Positions 12,488-19,460 of a DNA stretch of 35,508 nucleotides are shown here, piece by piece. Source of the DNA: a virus; IMG/VR virus record IMGVR_UViG_3300022200_000167, positions 1-35,508 of that record. One strand, written 5' to 3'. The notes under the pieces were generated by a model, which was not told the origin of the DNA, made no database searches, and saw nothing but the letters and a program-made list of their open reading frames with translations. Position 1 is the stretch's first letter. Every line of letters begins with the position of its first letter. Both the position numbers and the translations under genes were made by a program.

Positions 12488-13024
12488 TCTAGTTTCTCTA
12501 TATTTTACAACGTGGGGTTGTTTTGCGTATTCTTCATACTCAAGGTCAGCCCTACGTTTTTTTTCTTTACGAGTAAGGTTCATCTTACGAAAAACGCGCT
12601 TAGTCATGTTTTGAGAATAGGTAGCGTCTTTGTTGTACATAGGATTATTAGTTGGAACTTCTGATATACCTACTTTACCTTCGAGTCGGTCGTATATGTT
12701 ATTCATTAGTATTTTTGCTTTATGACTAACGGTATATAGAGCGGCTTGATTATTTTTATTTTCTCTCCATATAGTTATCCAACCATCGTCTAGCAAACGT
12801 TTGAATCTTGTTTTATCCCAACTAAATGTACATTCTACTTCTTTATAAAAAGACATTTTGAATAAATTTTCACTATGTAAGAAGAATAATATCTCAAGGT
12901 CTGGTGCTGAAAGACCGTGTTTAGCTCTTGCCCACATACGCATAGCTCTGTAATACTTAAGGTAATTTGACGAAGGGGGAATTATAGTATAAGTCCTCTT
13001 TATTTTATTTGTCTGAATTTTCAT
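12458..13024 (-). CDS. Winged-helix DNA-binding protein, probable transcription regulator
   Basis: A 188-aa protein whose residues about 20-120 read as a MarR-like winged helix: YRAMRMWARAKHGLSAPDLEILFFLHSENLF, then a recognition-helix region FKRLLDDGWITIWREN and a wing AALYTVSHKAKILMNNIYDR. The C-terminal tail is very basic (RVFRKMNLTRKEKKRR). It is the only minus-strand gene between 9375 and the right end, and it shares a palindromic -7 box with the late rightward operon. Control of the early/late switch is a reasonable inference. Similar proteins occur at this place in other Bacteroidota phages, as I recall. Confidence 0.7.
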   Translation of the reverse strand: MKIQTNKIKRTYTIIPPSSNYLKYYRAMRMWARAKHGLSAPDLEILFFLHSENLFKMSFYKEVECTFSWDKTRFKRLLDDGWITIWRENKNNQAALYTVSHKAKILMNNIYDRLEGKVGISEVPTNNPMYNKDATYSQNMTKRVFRKMNLTRKEKKRRADLEYEEYAKQPHVVKYRETRLKNKNNVSL

Positions 13025-13038
13025 TTAATTATTATTAT

Positions 13039-13046
13039 TACCTTTG
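13039..13046 (+). promoter_or_regulatory. Rightward -7 box TACCTTTG for the small-protein operon
   Basis: TACCTTTG abuts the minus-strand box at 13047-13054. Together they form TACCTTTGCAAAGATA, a near-perfect 16-bp palindrome. The first rightward ATG is at 13070. The 15 bases ATTACCTTTGCAAAG recur at 22463-22477 upstream of the portal gene. Confidence 0.55.
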
Positions 13047-13054
13047 CAAAGATA
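13047..13054 (-). promoter_or_regulatory. Leftward -7 box for the winged-helix gene
   Basis: CAAAGATA reads TATCTTTG on the minus strand, 22 bases before the winged-helix start codon at 13024. It directly abuts the rightward box, so the two promoters overlap and compete for polymerase. Confidence 0.55.
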
Positions 13055-13069
13055 CTAAATAATATAGAC

Positions 13070-13186
13070 ATGATTAAAAAATGCTCTGCAAGTATGGCTT
13101 CAAGCAAAAAGAAAGCCAGTCAATACGAATCAAAAAAGTCATTAAAAGGAAAGATGTCGTATTTAAAAGGAAACGTTAAAAAATAA
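13070..13186 (+). CDS. 38-aa Lys/Ser-rich small protein
   Basis: MIKKCSASMASSKKKASQYE and SKKSLKGKMSYLKGNVKK: basic, low complexity, no fold recognised. It is the first gene of a rightward run of small, mostly basic proteins, 3 bases before the next ORF. The charge suggests DNA or virion binding, which is inference. Confidence 0.6.
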   Translation: MIKKCSASMASSKKKASQYESKKSLKGKMSYLKGNVKK

Positions 13187-13189
13187 GTT

Positions 13190-13318
13190 ATGCCATTAAA
13201 AAAAGGGAAATCGCAAAAAGTAATTAGTTCTAATATTAGAACAGAGATGAAGAGTGGTAAACCACAGAAACAGGCAATAGCAATTGCTTTATCAAAAGCT
13301 GGTAAAAAGAAGAAATAA
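13190..13318 (+). CDS. 42-aa basic conserved phage protein ([13 protein letters not shown] motif)
   Basis: [20 protein letters not shown], then [22 protein letters not shown]. The pattern SxNIR.E...[14 protein letters not shown] is a very common small phage protein (DUF6496-like), usually near structural genes; the role is unknown. It ends in TAATG with the next gene. Confidence 0.8.
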   Translation: MPLKKGKSQKVISSNIRTEMKSGKPQKQAIAIALSKAGKKKK

Positions 13319-13593
13319 TGGCGTTAGGAAAAACAGCACGTTACTATAGAGATAATCCAGACGCAAGAAAAAAGCGTTTAGAATATCAATCTGAATATAA
13401 TAAAAAACCAAGGGAGTTAGCCAAACGAGCTGAGTTAAACAAAGAAAATAGACGTAGAGGAACTTATGCTGATCATGATGGAAATGACTTATCACATACT
13501 AAAAAAGGATATGTTATGAAGAAAGCATCTGTAAATAGAGGTGATACTAACGATATGCCAGGAGACAAAAGGTCTAGAGGTAAAAAAAAGTAA
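13318..13593 (+). CDS. 91-aa basic conserved phage protein
   Basis: [20 protein letters not shown] starts a very basic helix with EYNKKPRELAKRAELNKENRRRGTY, then DHDGNDLSH and the ending NRGDTNDMPGDKRSRGKKK. The layout (ARYYR.NP.ARKK, then RRxGTY..HDGxDxSH, then GD.RSRG) is shared by small proteins of many marine and Bacteroidota phages, without a known function. A virion-associated nucleic-acid-binding role is possible from charge alone. Confidence 0.8.
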   Translation: MALGKTARYYRDNPDARKKRLEYQSEYNKKPRELAKRAELNKENRRRGTYADHDGNDLSHTKKGYVMKKASVNRGDTNDMPGDKRSRGKKK

Positions 13594-13597
13594 ATAT

Positions 13598-13744
13598 ATG
13601 TTATTAGGAGACAGAATAGAGCAAATAACTAAAGCTACAGGAATTAAAAAAATTGTAAGTACAATCACAAAAGATTGTGGATGTGCTGATAAAAAAGCAA
13701 AATTAAACAATCCAGATTTATTAATAAACAAAATATTAAAATAA
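13598..13744 (+). CDS. 48-aa conserved phage protein with CGC motif
   Basis: I chose the ATG at 13598 (MLLGDRIEQITKATGIKKIV), not the earlier one at 13541 that would overlap the previous gene heavily. The TGI.KIV...I..DCGCA.KKAKLN pattern is a recurrent tiny phage protein; the Cys pair may bind metal. It overlaps the next gene as TAATG. Confidence 0.75.
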   Translation: MLLGDRIEQITKATGIKKIVSTITKDCGCADKKAKLNNPDLLINKILK

Positions 13745-13950
13745 TGTTACAACCACCTATCAAAAAAACAAAGAGACCAGACACTCCATTAGCTACTAGC
13801 CCAACACCAAAGAATGTAGTAAAAGCTAAGGCTATTGTAAAAACAAAACCTGTAAAAAACAATGGCGGATACGCAGAAGGTGTTGTTATTTCTAAAAAAG
13901 ATGAGCTTGCTCACCCAGAGGATTTTAAATATTTAAAAAGAAAAAAATAA
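13744..13950 (+). CDS. 68-aa Pro/Lys-rich small protein
   Basis: MLQPPIKKTKRPDTPLATSP leads into a probably disordered basic region with PKNVVKAKAIVKTKP, then GGYAEGVVISKKDELAHPEDFKYLKRKK. Not recognised. It is joined to both neighbours by TAATG overlaps, indicating coordinated production. Confidence 0.7.
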   Translation: MLQPPIKKTKRPDTPLATSPTPKNVVKAKAIVKTKPVKNNGGYAEGVVISKKDELAHPEDFKYLKRKK

Positions 13951-14207
13951 TGGCATCACAAAAATTACAAGCAGAAAGAGCTGCTTTAGTAACACCTTCA
14001 GACACAGTAAGTATTCCATCTATTAGTGGTGGAGTAAATAACGGTTGTGTATTATATGTTGGAACTGGAGGAGACGTAGCTGTTACTACTGTAGGCGGAG
14101 ATAGCATAGTATTTTCTAATGTTCAAGACGGTTCATTTATTCCAGTTCAAGTATTAAGAGTACTTGAGACGGGAACTAATGCGTCTAACATTATAGCACT
14201 TTGGTAA
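13950..14207 (+). CDS. 85-aa conserved beta-rich virion protein
   Basis: MASQKLQAERAALVTPSDTV is followed by GCVLYVGTGGDVAVTTVGGD and FSNVQDGSFIPVQVLRVLET, ending ASNIIALW. This is a widespread phage protein (QAERAA..., GCVLYVGTGG, FIPVQV, IIALW), predicted to be a small beta barrel associated with the head or tail. The family signature is clear; the exact place in the virion is not known to me. Confidence 0.85.
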   Translation: MASQKLQAERAALVTPSDTVSIPSISGGVNNGCVLYVGTGGDVAVTTVGGDSIVFSNVQDGSFIPVQVLRVLETGTNASNIIALW

Positions 14208-14208
14208 T

Positions 14209-14370
14209 ATGTTTATAGCTATAGCAAATGCGATAGGTCTAGGAAGGTCTGGTTCATATATAACTAAGTTAATTAATACTTTTAAAACAAGAGTAGCTAA
14301 TGACGGTGGAATATTCGAAGCGGAAGCTTGCCTATTAACTACATTAACAAATCTAAAAAATATAAAATGA
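14209..14370 (+). CDS. 53-aa small protein before the fibre gene
   Basis: MFIAIANAIGLGRSGSYITK, then VANDGGIFEAEACLLTTLTN. The DGGIFEAEACL motif is common just upstream of tail-fibre genes in Bacteroidota phages. The stop overlaps the next ATG as ATGA (14367-14370). It could be a fibre component or assembly partner; inferred from position. Confidence 0.7.
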   Translation: MFIAIANAIGLGRSGSYITKLINTFKTRVANDGGIFEAEACLLTTLTNLKNIK

Positions 14371-16121
14371 GTTTATTAGAACAAGCAAGTTTAATTGTAA
14401 CACCAAACGCCTATAAAGAGAATGTACTTTATTCGGTTGTTCCGAATGATAGAAGTGGCGATTTAGATGTAGTTCGTGCAACTACTGCAACGAGAGTAAA
14501 TGCTGATGGACTAATTGAAGTAGTGCCAAAGAATTTAGCAAGTTATTCAGAGCAGTTTGATAATGCGATTTGGTCAAAGTCAAATACTACTGTTACGACT
14601 AACTCAATTACTGCTCCAAATGGGACATTAACTGCTGATACAATAACAGAGAGTACTGCAAATGCAATTCATTTTATTGCACAATCAGTTACTTCTTATA
14701 CTTCGGGTATTATTATTACGGTTTCTTTTTACGCAAAACCAAATGGAAGAACATCTGTGGCTATTATGGAGGGAAATAATATTGGAGGAAATTCAAAAGT
14801 TGTTTTTAATTTAGCAAACGGAACAGTAACTAGTAAAGGAAGTTTAGCAATTACTGCTACAATTTTAAAAGATGATGCGACAAATTGGTGCTATTGCACA
14901 ATGAGTTTTGTGTCTATAAGTACGAACAGTTTTTATCCAATGATATGGCCAACTTATTTAGACCAAGACTCCTATGTAGGAGATGGAGTAAGTGGCTTCT
15001 ATTTATGGGGTTTTCAAGCTACTCAAAGTTCAATTCCAAAAGATTATTTTCCTACAACAGACAGATTAAACATTCCACGTTTAGACTATTCGGGAGGTGG
15101 ATGTCCGAGTATATTAGTTGAACCGCAGAGAACGAATGAATTTTTTAGAAGTGAGGAGTTTGATAATGCTTTTTGGCCAAAATCAGGAGTTACAATTATT
15201 GCAAACGACACTATTTCTCCTGATGGTAATTTAACTGCTGATAGAGTTACAATAGTAGATGTTGGACAGGGAACAATAGCGAAATCATATTCAAGAACAA
15301 ATTATACTTTATCTGTTTTTGCAAAAAAAGGTAATTCAAATTTAATATCAATTTCTCTTTTGGGTTCAAATCATAGAGCTGATTTTAATTTAGATTTAGG
15401 AACAATTATATATTCATCAGGAACAGGTGTATCGCCTAAAATTGAAGATTATGGCAATGGATGGTTTAGATGTATATTAGAGAATGTTCCAAGCATTACA
15501 CAATTAAGAATATACGCTGGAGGTATTGGAACGGCAGCAGTAAATGATTATATTTACCTTTGGGGAGCTCAAATCGAAGCAGGTGCAAACGCCACTTCAT
15601 ACATCCAAACTGTTGCAAGTACTGTAACAAGAAACTCTGATGTTATATTTAATGATAATTTTGTGGTTGCCAATAATTCAAACTTTGCAGTAAGTGGTGA
15701 ATTTTTTCTTTTAGAAGATAGAAATGAACTTTATGGTCGCAGTGGGGCTATTATTTTAAGGTTATTTTTAACTGGCAGAACATCATTTTCTTATTTTATT
15801 TCGTTTCAAAGACATTCAAATAAATTTAATTTAAGATACAAAAACGATTTAGGTAACAATTTACAGGTTAGCACAGACGAAGATTTTAATTTTGGGGTAT
15901 GGAATAAATATGCGGTTAGCGTAGAAGTTGGCGTAGGTTTTAAAATAGCTATAAATGGCGTTTTAGAATTTTTCCCAGACACTTCAATAGTTGCTATGAC
16001 TACTGATAGAATCAGCACAAACGCTTATGATAATTCAAATATGGGAGGTAAAATACAAAATATAATTACCTACCCAACCGCTTTAACAGACGAACAATGT
16101 ATCGCTTTAACAACTATATAA
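14367..16121 (+). CDS. 584-aa fibre/receptor-binding protein with tandem carbohydrate-binding-like domains
   Basis: I start at 14367 (MSLLEQASLIVTPNAYKENV), in ATGA overlap with the 53-aa gene, not at the in-frame CTA-preceded site upstream. Residues 1-50 form an anchor seen in many phage fibres. Two tandem jelly-roll-like repeats follow, about 56-235 (NLASYSEQFDNAIW) and 255-425 (TNEFFRSEEFDNAFW), the second ending YLWGAQIEAGANATSYIQTV and VTRNSD, a classic signature. Residues about 430-584 look like a LamG/concanavalin-type lectin domain. It probably binds cell-surface glycans. The neighbouring small genes are likely fibre accessories. Confidence 0.85.
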   Translation: MSLLEQASLIVTPNAYKENVLYSVVPNDRSGDLDVVRATTATRVNADGLIEVVPKNLASYSEQFDNAIWSKSNTTVTTNSITAPNGTLTADTITESTANAIHFIAQSVTSYTSGIIITVSFYAKPNGRTSVAIMEGNNIGGNSKVVFNLANGTVTSKGSLAITATILKDDATNWCYCTMSFVSISTNSFYPMIWPTYLDQDSYVGDGVSGFYLWGFQATQSSIPKDYFPTTDRLNIPRLDYSGGGCPSILVEPQRTNEFFRSEEFDNAFWPKSGVTIIANDTISPDGNLTADRVTIVDVGQGTIAKSYSRTNYTLSVFAKKGNSNLISISLLGSNHRADFNLDLGTIIYSSGTGVSPKIEDYGNGWFRCILENVPSITQLRIYAGGIGTAAVNDYIYLWGAQIEAGANATSYIQTVASTVTRNSDVIFNDNFVVANNSNFAVSGEFFLLEDRNELYGRSGAIILRLFLTGRTSFSYFISFQRHSNKFNLRYKNDLGNNLQVSTDEDFNFGVWNKYAVSVEVGVGFKIAINGVLEFFPDTSIVAMTTDRISTNAYDNSNMGGKIQNIITYPTALTDEQCIALTTI

Positions 16122-16122
16122 A

Positions 16123-16227
16123 ATGAAAATATCAAAACTAAATTACACAGACAAAGAAACTGCAATAGCTGATTTAATAGCAAAAGGGGTTTACAACAAA
16201 GATTTATCTTATGTACAAGGAATCTAA
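16123..16227 (+). pseudogene. 34-codon truncated copy of the downstream gene
   Basis: The product, MKISKLNYTDKETAIADLIA then KGVYNKDLSYVQGI and stop, lines up with the start of the gene at 16822 (MNIFKLKYESEQQAIIDLKS, then KGVL...LSYGQGI). The intact copy carries on with QAVVNIGKIV, but here the ORF stops right after QGI and the GIY-YIG gene begins two bases later. So this is the 5' end of a duplicate that was cut by the homing endonuclease insertion. It may still be translated as a short peptide. Confidence 0.7.
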
Positions 16228-16228
16228 T

Positions 16229-16825
16229 ATGGCTGTTGTTTATATACATATGAAACCAAGTACTCGTGATATTTATTACGTTGGAATAGGAAATAAAGAA
16301 TCAAGAGCGTATAACAAAAGAGACAGAAATATACATTGGAAAAGAGTATACGAAAAATACGGTCTTATAGTTGATATTGTTGCAAAAGATATTGATTTAA
16401 ATCAAGCTAAAGAAATAGAAAAATTTATGATAAATTCTTTAGGAGTTGAAAATTTATGTAACATAACACTTGGAGGAGAAGGAGCGTTTGGTTTAAAACA
16501 TTCTGAAGAATTAAAAATAAAACAAGCGAAATTATTAAAATCTTATTCAAAAGGAAGAGTTCATACAAAGGAAACAAGAGAAAAGATATCAAATACAAGA
16601 AAAGAAAAGAACATTAAAATAAGTGAAATAACAAGACAAAGACAGAAAGAAGCTTGGAAAGAATCAGCTATGCGGGTTAGAGAAGTAACAAGTGGAATAG
16701 AATGTTATATGTGGGAAACAAAAGCTATATTTGGAAGTAAATATAGAACCATAAATGGAAATAGTAATCATGACAGACCAATAAAAAGAGGTATAAACAA
16801 AGGGCTAAATTTTATAAGAATATGA
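16229..16825 (+). CDS. GIY-YIG homing endonuclease with NUMOD3 segment
   Basis: A 198-aa protein from the ATG at 16229 (an upstream ATG at 16211 lies inside the truncated gene). The nuclease domain shows VYI (4-6), YYVGIG (16-21), Arg26 and Glu64 in AKEIEKF. Residues about 87-125 are a NUMOD3 DNA-binding helix (GLKHSEELKIKQ and VHTKETREKISNTRK). The C terminus is basic. It cuts DNA at a specific gene and is copied into it by repair. It overlaps the downstream gene as ATGA. There is no intron, so it is a free-standing homing gene. Confidence 0.9.
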   Translation: MAVVYIHMKPSTRDIYYVGIGNKESRAYNKRDRNIHWKRVYEKYGLIVDIVAKDIDLNQAKEIEKFMINSLGVENLCNITLGGEGAFGLKHSEELKIKQAKLLKSYSKGRVHTKETREKISNTRKEKNIKISEITRQRQKEAWKESAMRVREVTSGIECYMWETKAIFGSKYRTINGNSNHDRPIKRGINKGLNFIRI

Positions 16826-17160
16826 ATATTTTTAAACTTAAGTACGAAAGCGAACAGCAAGCAATTATTGATTTAAAATCAAAAGGTGTTCTTGTAGAAA
16901 CAGAAGAAACAGATGGTAATATTCAATTATCATATGGACAAGGAATTCAGGCTGTAGTAAATATAGGAAAAATCGTTTTAGAAAACCCAACATTTGACGA
17001 TGAGGGCAACGAATTAACTCCAGCGATTTATGCCGATGGATATGCTTACGATGTAATGTCGGAGCAAGAAATTGTTTTTGAAAATCAAATATTCCCTAAA
17101 AATCCAAAGCACGGGTTCGCTGGGTATAACATTGTACAAGATGAGCAAGGAGCAATTTGA
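16822..17160 (+). CDS. 112-aa conserved protein near tail fibre, intact paralogue
   Basis: MNIFKLKYESEQQAIIDLKS is followed by QLSYGQGIQAVVNIGKIVLE, then FDDEGNELTPAIYADGYAYDVMSEQEIVF and NPKHGFAGY. This layout recurs downstream of fibre genes in Bacteroidota phages; I recall no function. It is the apparent intact copy of the fragment at 16123. Its 3' end overlaps the start of the holin-like gene by 20 bases. Confidence 0.8.
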   Translation: MNIFKLKYESEQQAIIDLKSKGVLVETEETDGNIQLSYGQGIQAVVNIGKIVLENPTFDDEGNELTPAIYADGYAYDVMSEQEIVFENQIFPKNPKHGFAGYNIVQDEQGAI

Positions 17161-17323
17161 TAGAATTTTAAGTAAATGGATTTCCCGTAAGCTACTCGTT
17201 TTTATAGTAGCTTGTGGGGGTTTATTTAGTGGACAATTGACCTCATCCGATTGGGTTATAATTGCGACGGCTTACATAGGAATCGAGGGAATTACAAATA
17301 TAGTTGAAAGATTAAGAAAATAA
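17141..17323 (+). CDS. 60-aa holin-like membrane protein
   Basis: From the ATG at 17141 the protein reads MSKEQFDRILSKWISRKLLV, then two hydrophobic stretches, LLVFIVACGGLFSG (19-32) and WVIIATAYIGIEGITNI (38-54), and a charged end VERLRK. A cytoplasmic head, two membrane segments and a basic tail suit a class II holin that makes membrane holes at the end of infection. It lies just upstream of an XhlA-like protein and an endolysin. An upstream ATG at 17072 would overlap the previous gene more. Confidence 0.75.
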   Translation: MSKEQFDRILSKWISRKLLVFIVACGGLFSGQLTSSDWVIIATAYIGIEGITNIVERLRK

Positions 17324-17556
17324 TGGATAATTTAGAACAACTGAGTCAAGACATAAAAGAGATAAAACAAGCTTTATTAGGCAGTGAGTTTAATAACTTC
17401 AAAGGAATGGTATCTCAGGTAAAAGAGATAGACGAACGAGTTGAAGATTTGGAGACTTTCAAGAATGAAATCTCTGTATATGTCAATCAGTTCAAGGTTG
17501 CATTTGTAATATTATTTGGTGCATTAATCACATTATTATTTAAGGCATTCAAATGA
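17323..17556 (+). CDS. 77-aa XhlA-like membrane protein
   Basis: MDNLEQLSQDIKEIKQALLG begins a coiled coil (residues 1-50, repeating E/K/I heptads) followed by one C-terminal membrane segment, VAFVILFGALITLLFKAF (59-76). This is the architecture of hemolysin XhlA-type proteins that cooperate with holin and endolysin. Start and stop overlap with the neighbours (TAATG, ATGA), so it is made with them. Confidence 0.75.
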   Translation: MDNLEQLSQDIKEIKQALLGSEFNNFKGMVSQVKEIDERVEDLETFKNEISVYVNQFKVAFVILFGALITLLFKAFK

Positions 17557-17966
17557 AAAATATATCAAAATACATAACTTACTTAGAAGCCACTACAAGT
17601 CAGACTGCAACACGTAAAGGAATAGTAAATATTCCTGGAGACAAGGAATTAATTAATATGCAACTTGTTGGTATTCGAGTATTTGACGTAATAAGAGAGC
17701 ATTTTAAAACTCCATTACGCGTTTCTAGTTTTTACAGAAGCTTGTTATTAAACAACTCTATTGGTGGTTCTAAAACTTCTCAGCACGTTAAGGGACAAGC
17801 TATAGATATACAAGGAACAGGAAAGGTTACGAATAAAATGATATTTGATTACATAAAAGAAAACTTGGATTTTGACCAATTAATTAATGAATATAATTAT
17901 AGTTGGATTCACGTATCTTACGTTTCAAAAGAAAAAAACAGAAAACAAATACTGAATATAAAATGA
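17553..17966 (+). CDS. Endolysin, peptidase M15 family
   Basis: A 137-aa zinc peptidase of the M15_3 (D-Ala-D-Ala carboxypeptidase-like) family: LRVSSFYRS near residue 55, SQHVKGQAIDI with His78 and Asp85, and SWIHVSY with His120, the three zinc ligands. It cleaves the peptide cross-links of peptidoglycan. There is no signal peptide, so release needs the holin. Length matches the family's phage members. It overlaps the spanin-like gene as ATGA. Confidence 0.9.
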   Translation: MKNISKYITYLEATTSQTATRKGIVNIPGDKELINMQLVGIRVFDVIREHFKTPLRVSSFYRSLLLNNSIGGSKTSQHVKGQAIDIQGTGKVTNKMIFDYIKENLDFDQLINEYNYSWIHVSYVSKEKNRKQILNIK

Positions 17967-18376
17967 AATATTTATTCGTATTATTATTATTGTTAAGTTC
18001 TTGTGCTACTCGCAAAGTAGTTAAAGAAGAAGTCAAGATAGATAAGGTTGAGGTTGTACAAAACAACATTCAGACAAAAGAAAATATAGACATTAAAATA
18101 GTAGATAGCATTAGCGAGATATGTATTGAACCAATCGATACCATCAAACCAATGATAATAGACGGTAAAACATACGTAAACGCCAAAATAAGATACAAAA
18201 AACAAAAAGTGAATACTAGTATCGTTTCAAATAAAACAACGTCTGATTTAAGTACAAAAAAAATAACTGAAAAAGTAGCTGTTTTTAAAAAAGATACAGA
18301 ACGTGAATCTATTTTTAATTGGTGGTGGTTGGTCTTAATAACAGTAATAATAATAATAATATATAAAGTTAAATGA
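17963..18376 (+). CDS. Unimolecular-spanin-like lipoprotein
   Basis: From the ATG at 17963: MKYLFVLLLLLSSCATRKVV gives a lipoprotein signal with LSSC (Cys14 lipidated). The middle is a long charged, beta/coil-prone periplasmic part, and the C terminus carries a membrane anchor (WWWLVLITVIIIIIYKV). A lipid anchor at one end and a transmembrane helix at the other is the diagnostic layout of u-spanins such as T1 gp11, which fuse inner and outer membranes in Gram-negative lysis. It follows the endolysin directly. An in-frame upstream ATG at 17903 was rejected because it would destroy the signal peptide. Confidence 0.75.
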   Translation: MKYLFVLLLLLSSCATRKVVKEEVKIDKVEVVQNNIQTKENIDIKIVDSISEICIEPIDTIKPMIIDGKTYVNAKIRYKKQKVNTSIVSNKTTSDLSTKKITEKVAVFKKDTERESIFNWWWLVLITVIIIIIYKVK

Positions 18377-19011
18377 CAAAAATTAGCGAATATCCAGAAA
18401 TTTCAACAGCAACAGTAGATGATTTATTAATAGGCACATCTTCTACAGACGAGTCTACTAAGAACTTTAAGATATCTCAAATAAATAGCCTTAGAGATAC
18501 GTCTCAAGGATTATACGCACAAACAAATTTAGGTAATCCAATAACTTTTGCGGATGGAGAGACTTCTCTAATTGGAGTCGGGGTAGGTACTTTAACGGTT
18601 CCTGCTGATTCATTTAAAGTAGGAGATTCTTTCGTTATTAAGATGTGTGGACCGGTTACATGCCCAAACAACATGGGGTTAAACATTAAAGTTCGATCAA
18701 ATGGAGTAATCATATTAGAAACGCCCGTTTTTGAATTAGCAGCATGCTCAGATAGAACTTATGATTTAATTTTAGATTTTACAATAGCAGCAATTGGAGG
18801 GATAGGAGTGGCTAAACTATTTGCCAATGGTAGCTTTACTTACAATAAAAATTCTTCAAATGCTTTTGAAGGAGTTAACTTTAGACAAATTAGCGAAACT
18901 GTTTTTGATACAACAGTAGAGAACGAACTAGATATAACTGCCGAATGGCTAGAAGATAGTCCAACGCTTCAAATAGTTTCTCAAAATTTTACATTAACAA
19001 AAGTTTTTTAA
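18373..19011 (+). CDS. 212-aa virion protein, probable head or tail fibre
   Basis: MTKISEYPEISTATVDDLLI, then IGTSSTDESTKNF, is the standard N-terminal anchor of phage fibres (ISELP...DLLIGTD...TKNF). Residues 60-212 form a beta-rich, jelly-roll-like body (FKVGDSFVIKMCGPVT, LILDFTIAAIGG). It likely sits on the capsid or tail as a trimeric spike. ATGA overlap with the spanin gene and a promoter box after its end make it the last gene of the lysis unit. Confidence 0.7.
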   Translation: MTKISEYPEISTATVDDLLIGTSSTDESTKNFKISQINSLRDTSQGLYAQTNLGNPITFADGETSLIGVGVGTLTVPADSFKVGDSFVIKMCGPVTCPNNMGLNIKVRSNGVIILETPVFELAACSDRTYDLILDFTIAAIGGIGVAKLFANGSFTYNKNSSNAFEGVNFRQISETVFDTTVENELDITAEWLEDSPTLQIVSQNFTLTKVF

Positions 19012-19012
19012 C

Positions 19013-19020
19013 TATCTTTG
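19013..19020 (+). promoter_or_regulatory. -7 box TATCTTTG before the packaging genes
   Basis: TATCTTTG followed by TAAA and an ATG five bases later; no -33 consensus. It starts the 19025-28558 structural unit if used. Confidence 0.5.
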
Positions 19021-19024
19021 TAAA

Positions 19025-19246
19025 ATGAAAAAAGTAGAACAAGAAGAATTAGAAAATCTAAGAACTTTGCATCATAGGTTTAACGAAACAAAAATTTCTA
19101 TTGCCGATGCCGAGTTGTCTAAAAATAAACTATTTAGAGATTTAGAATCTTTATCAAAAGAGTTTGTTGAAGCCGAATCTTTTTTGATGGATAAATACGG
19201 TAATGTAAATATTAATTTAAATACAGGAGAAATAACAAGTGTTTGA
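19025..19246 (+). CDS. 73-aa coiled-coil protein
   Basis: MKKVEQEELENLRTLHHRFN is followed by a continuous charged helix with ADAELSKNKLFRDLESLSKEF, then FLMDKYGNVNINLNTGEI. Short helical proteins ending in YG.V.INL.TGEI are common before terminase genes in Bacteroidota phages; role unknown. Starts just after a -7 box. Confidence 0.7.
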   Translation: MKKVEQEELENLRTLHHRFNETKISIADAELSKNKLFRDLESLSKEFVEAESFLMDKYGNVNINLNTGEITSV

Positions 19247-19460
19247 TATTAGAAAAATATCTATAGGAGCTAACTACAAGAGCGATGCTATGCATTTTCT
19301 TGTAGGACAGTTTGTGCTAGATAAAACCTATGTTATTCATCATATAAAGTATAGTGAAGATATGATTAATATTTACATAGAAAAGAATAAAGAAGTATTT
19401 CTATGGAAAAGCTTTAATTCTAATATGCCTATATCTCTAGAATACAATATAGACTTTTAA
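19239..19460 (+). CDS. 73-aa conserved protein, GTG start
   Basis: A GTG at 19239 overlaps the previous gene by eight bases: MFDIRKISIGANYKSDAMHF, then VLDKTYVIHHIKYSEDMINI. The beta-rich pattern FDIRKI.IGANYKS.AMH..VGQ recurs in phages next to TerL genes, as I recall, with no known role. A stop-start overlap joins it to the two-barrel protein. Confidence 0.7.
   Translation: MFDIRKISIGANYKSDAMHFLVGQFVLDKTYVIHHIKYSEDMINIYIEKNKEVFLWKSFNSNMPISLEYNIDF

Noticed and set aside
13541-13597. Longer N-terminal form of the 48-aa CGC protein
   Set aside because: It would overlap the 91-aa gene by 53 bases; the ATG at 13598 gives the family-like start.
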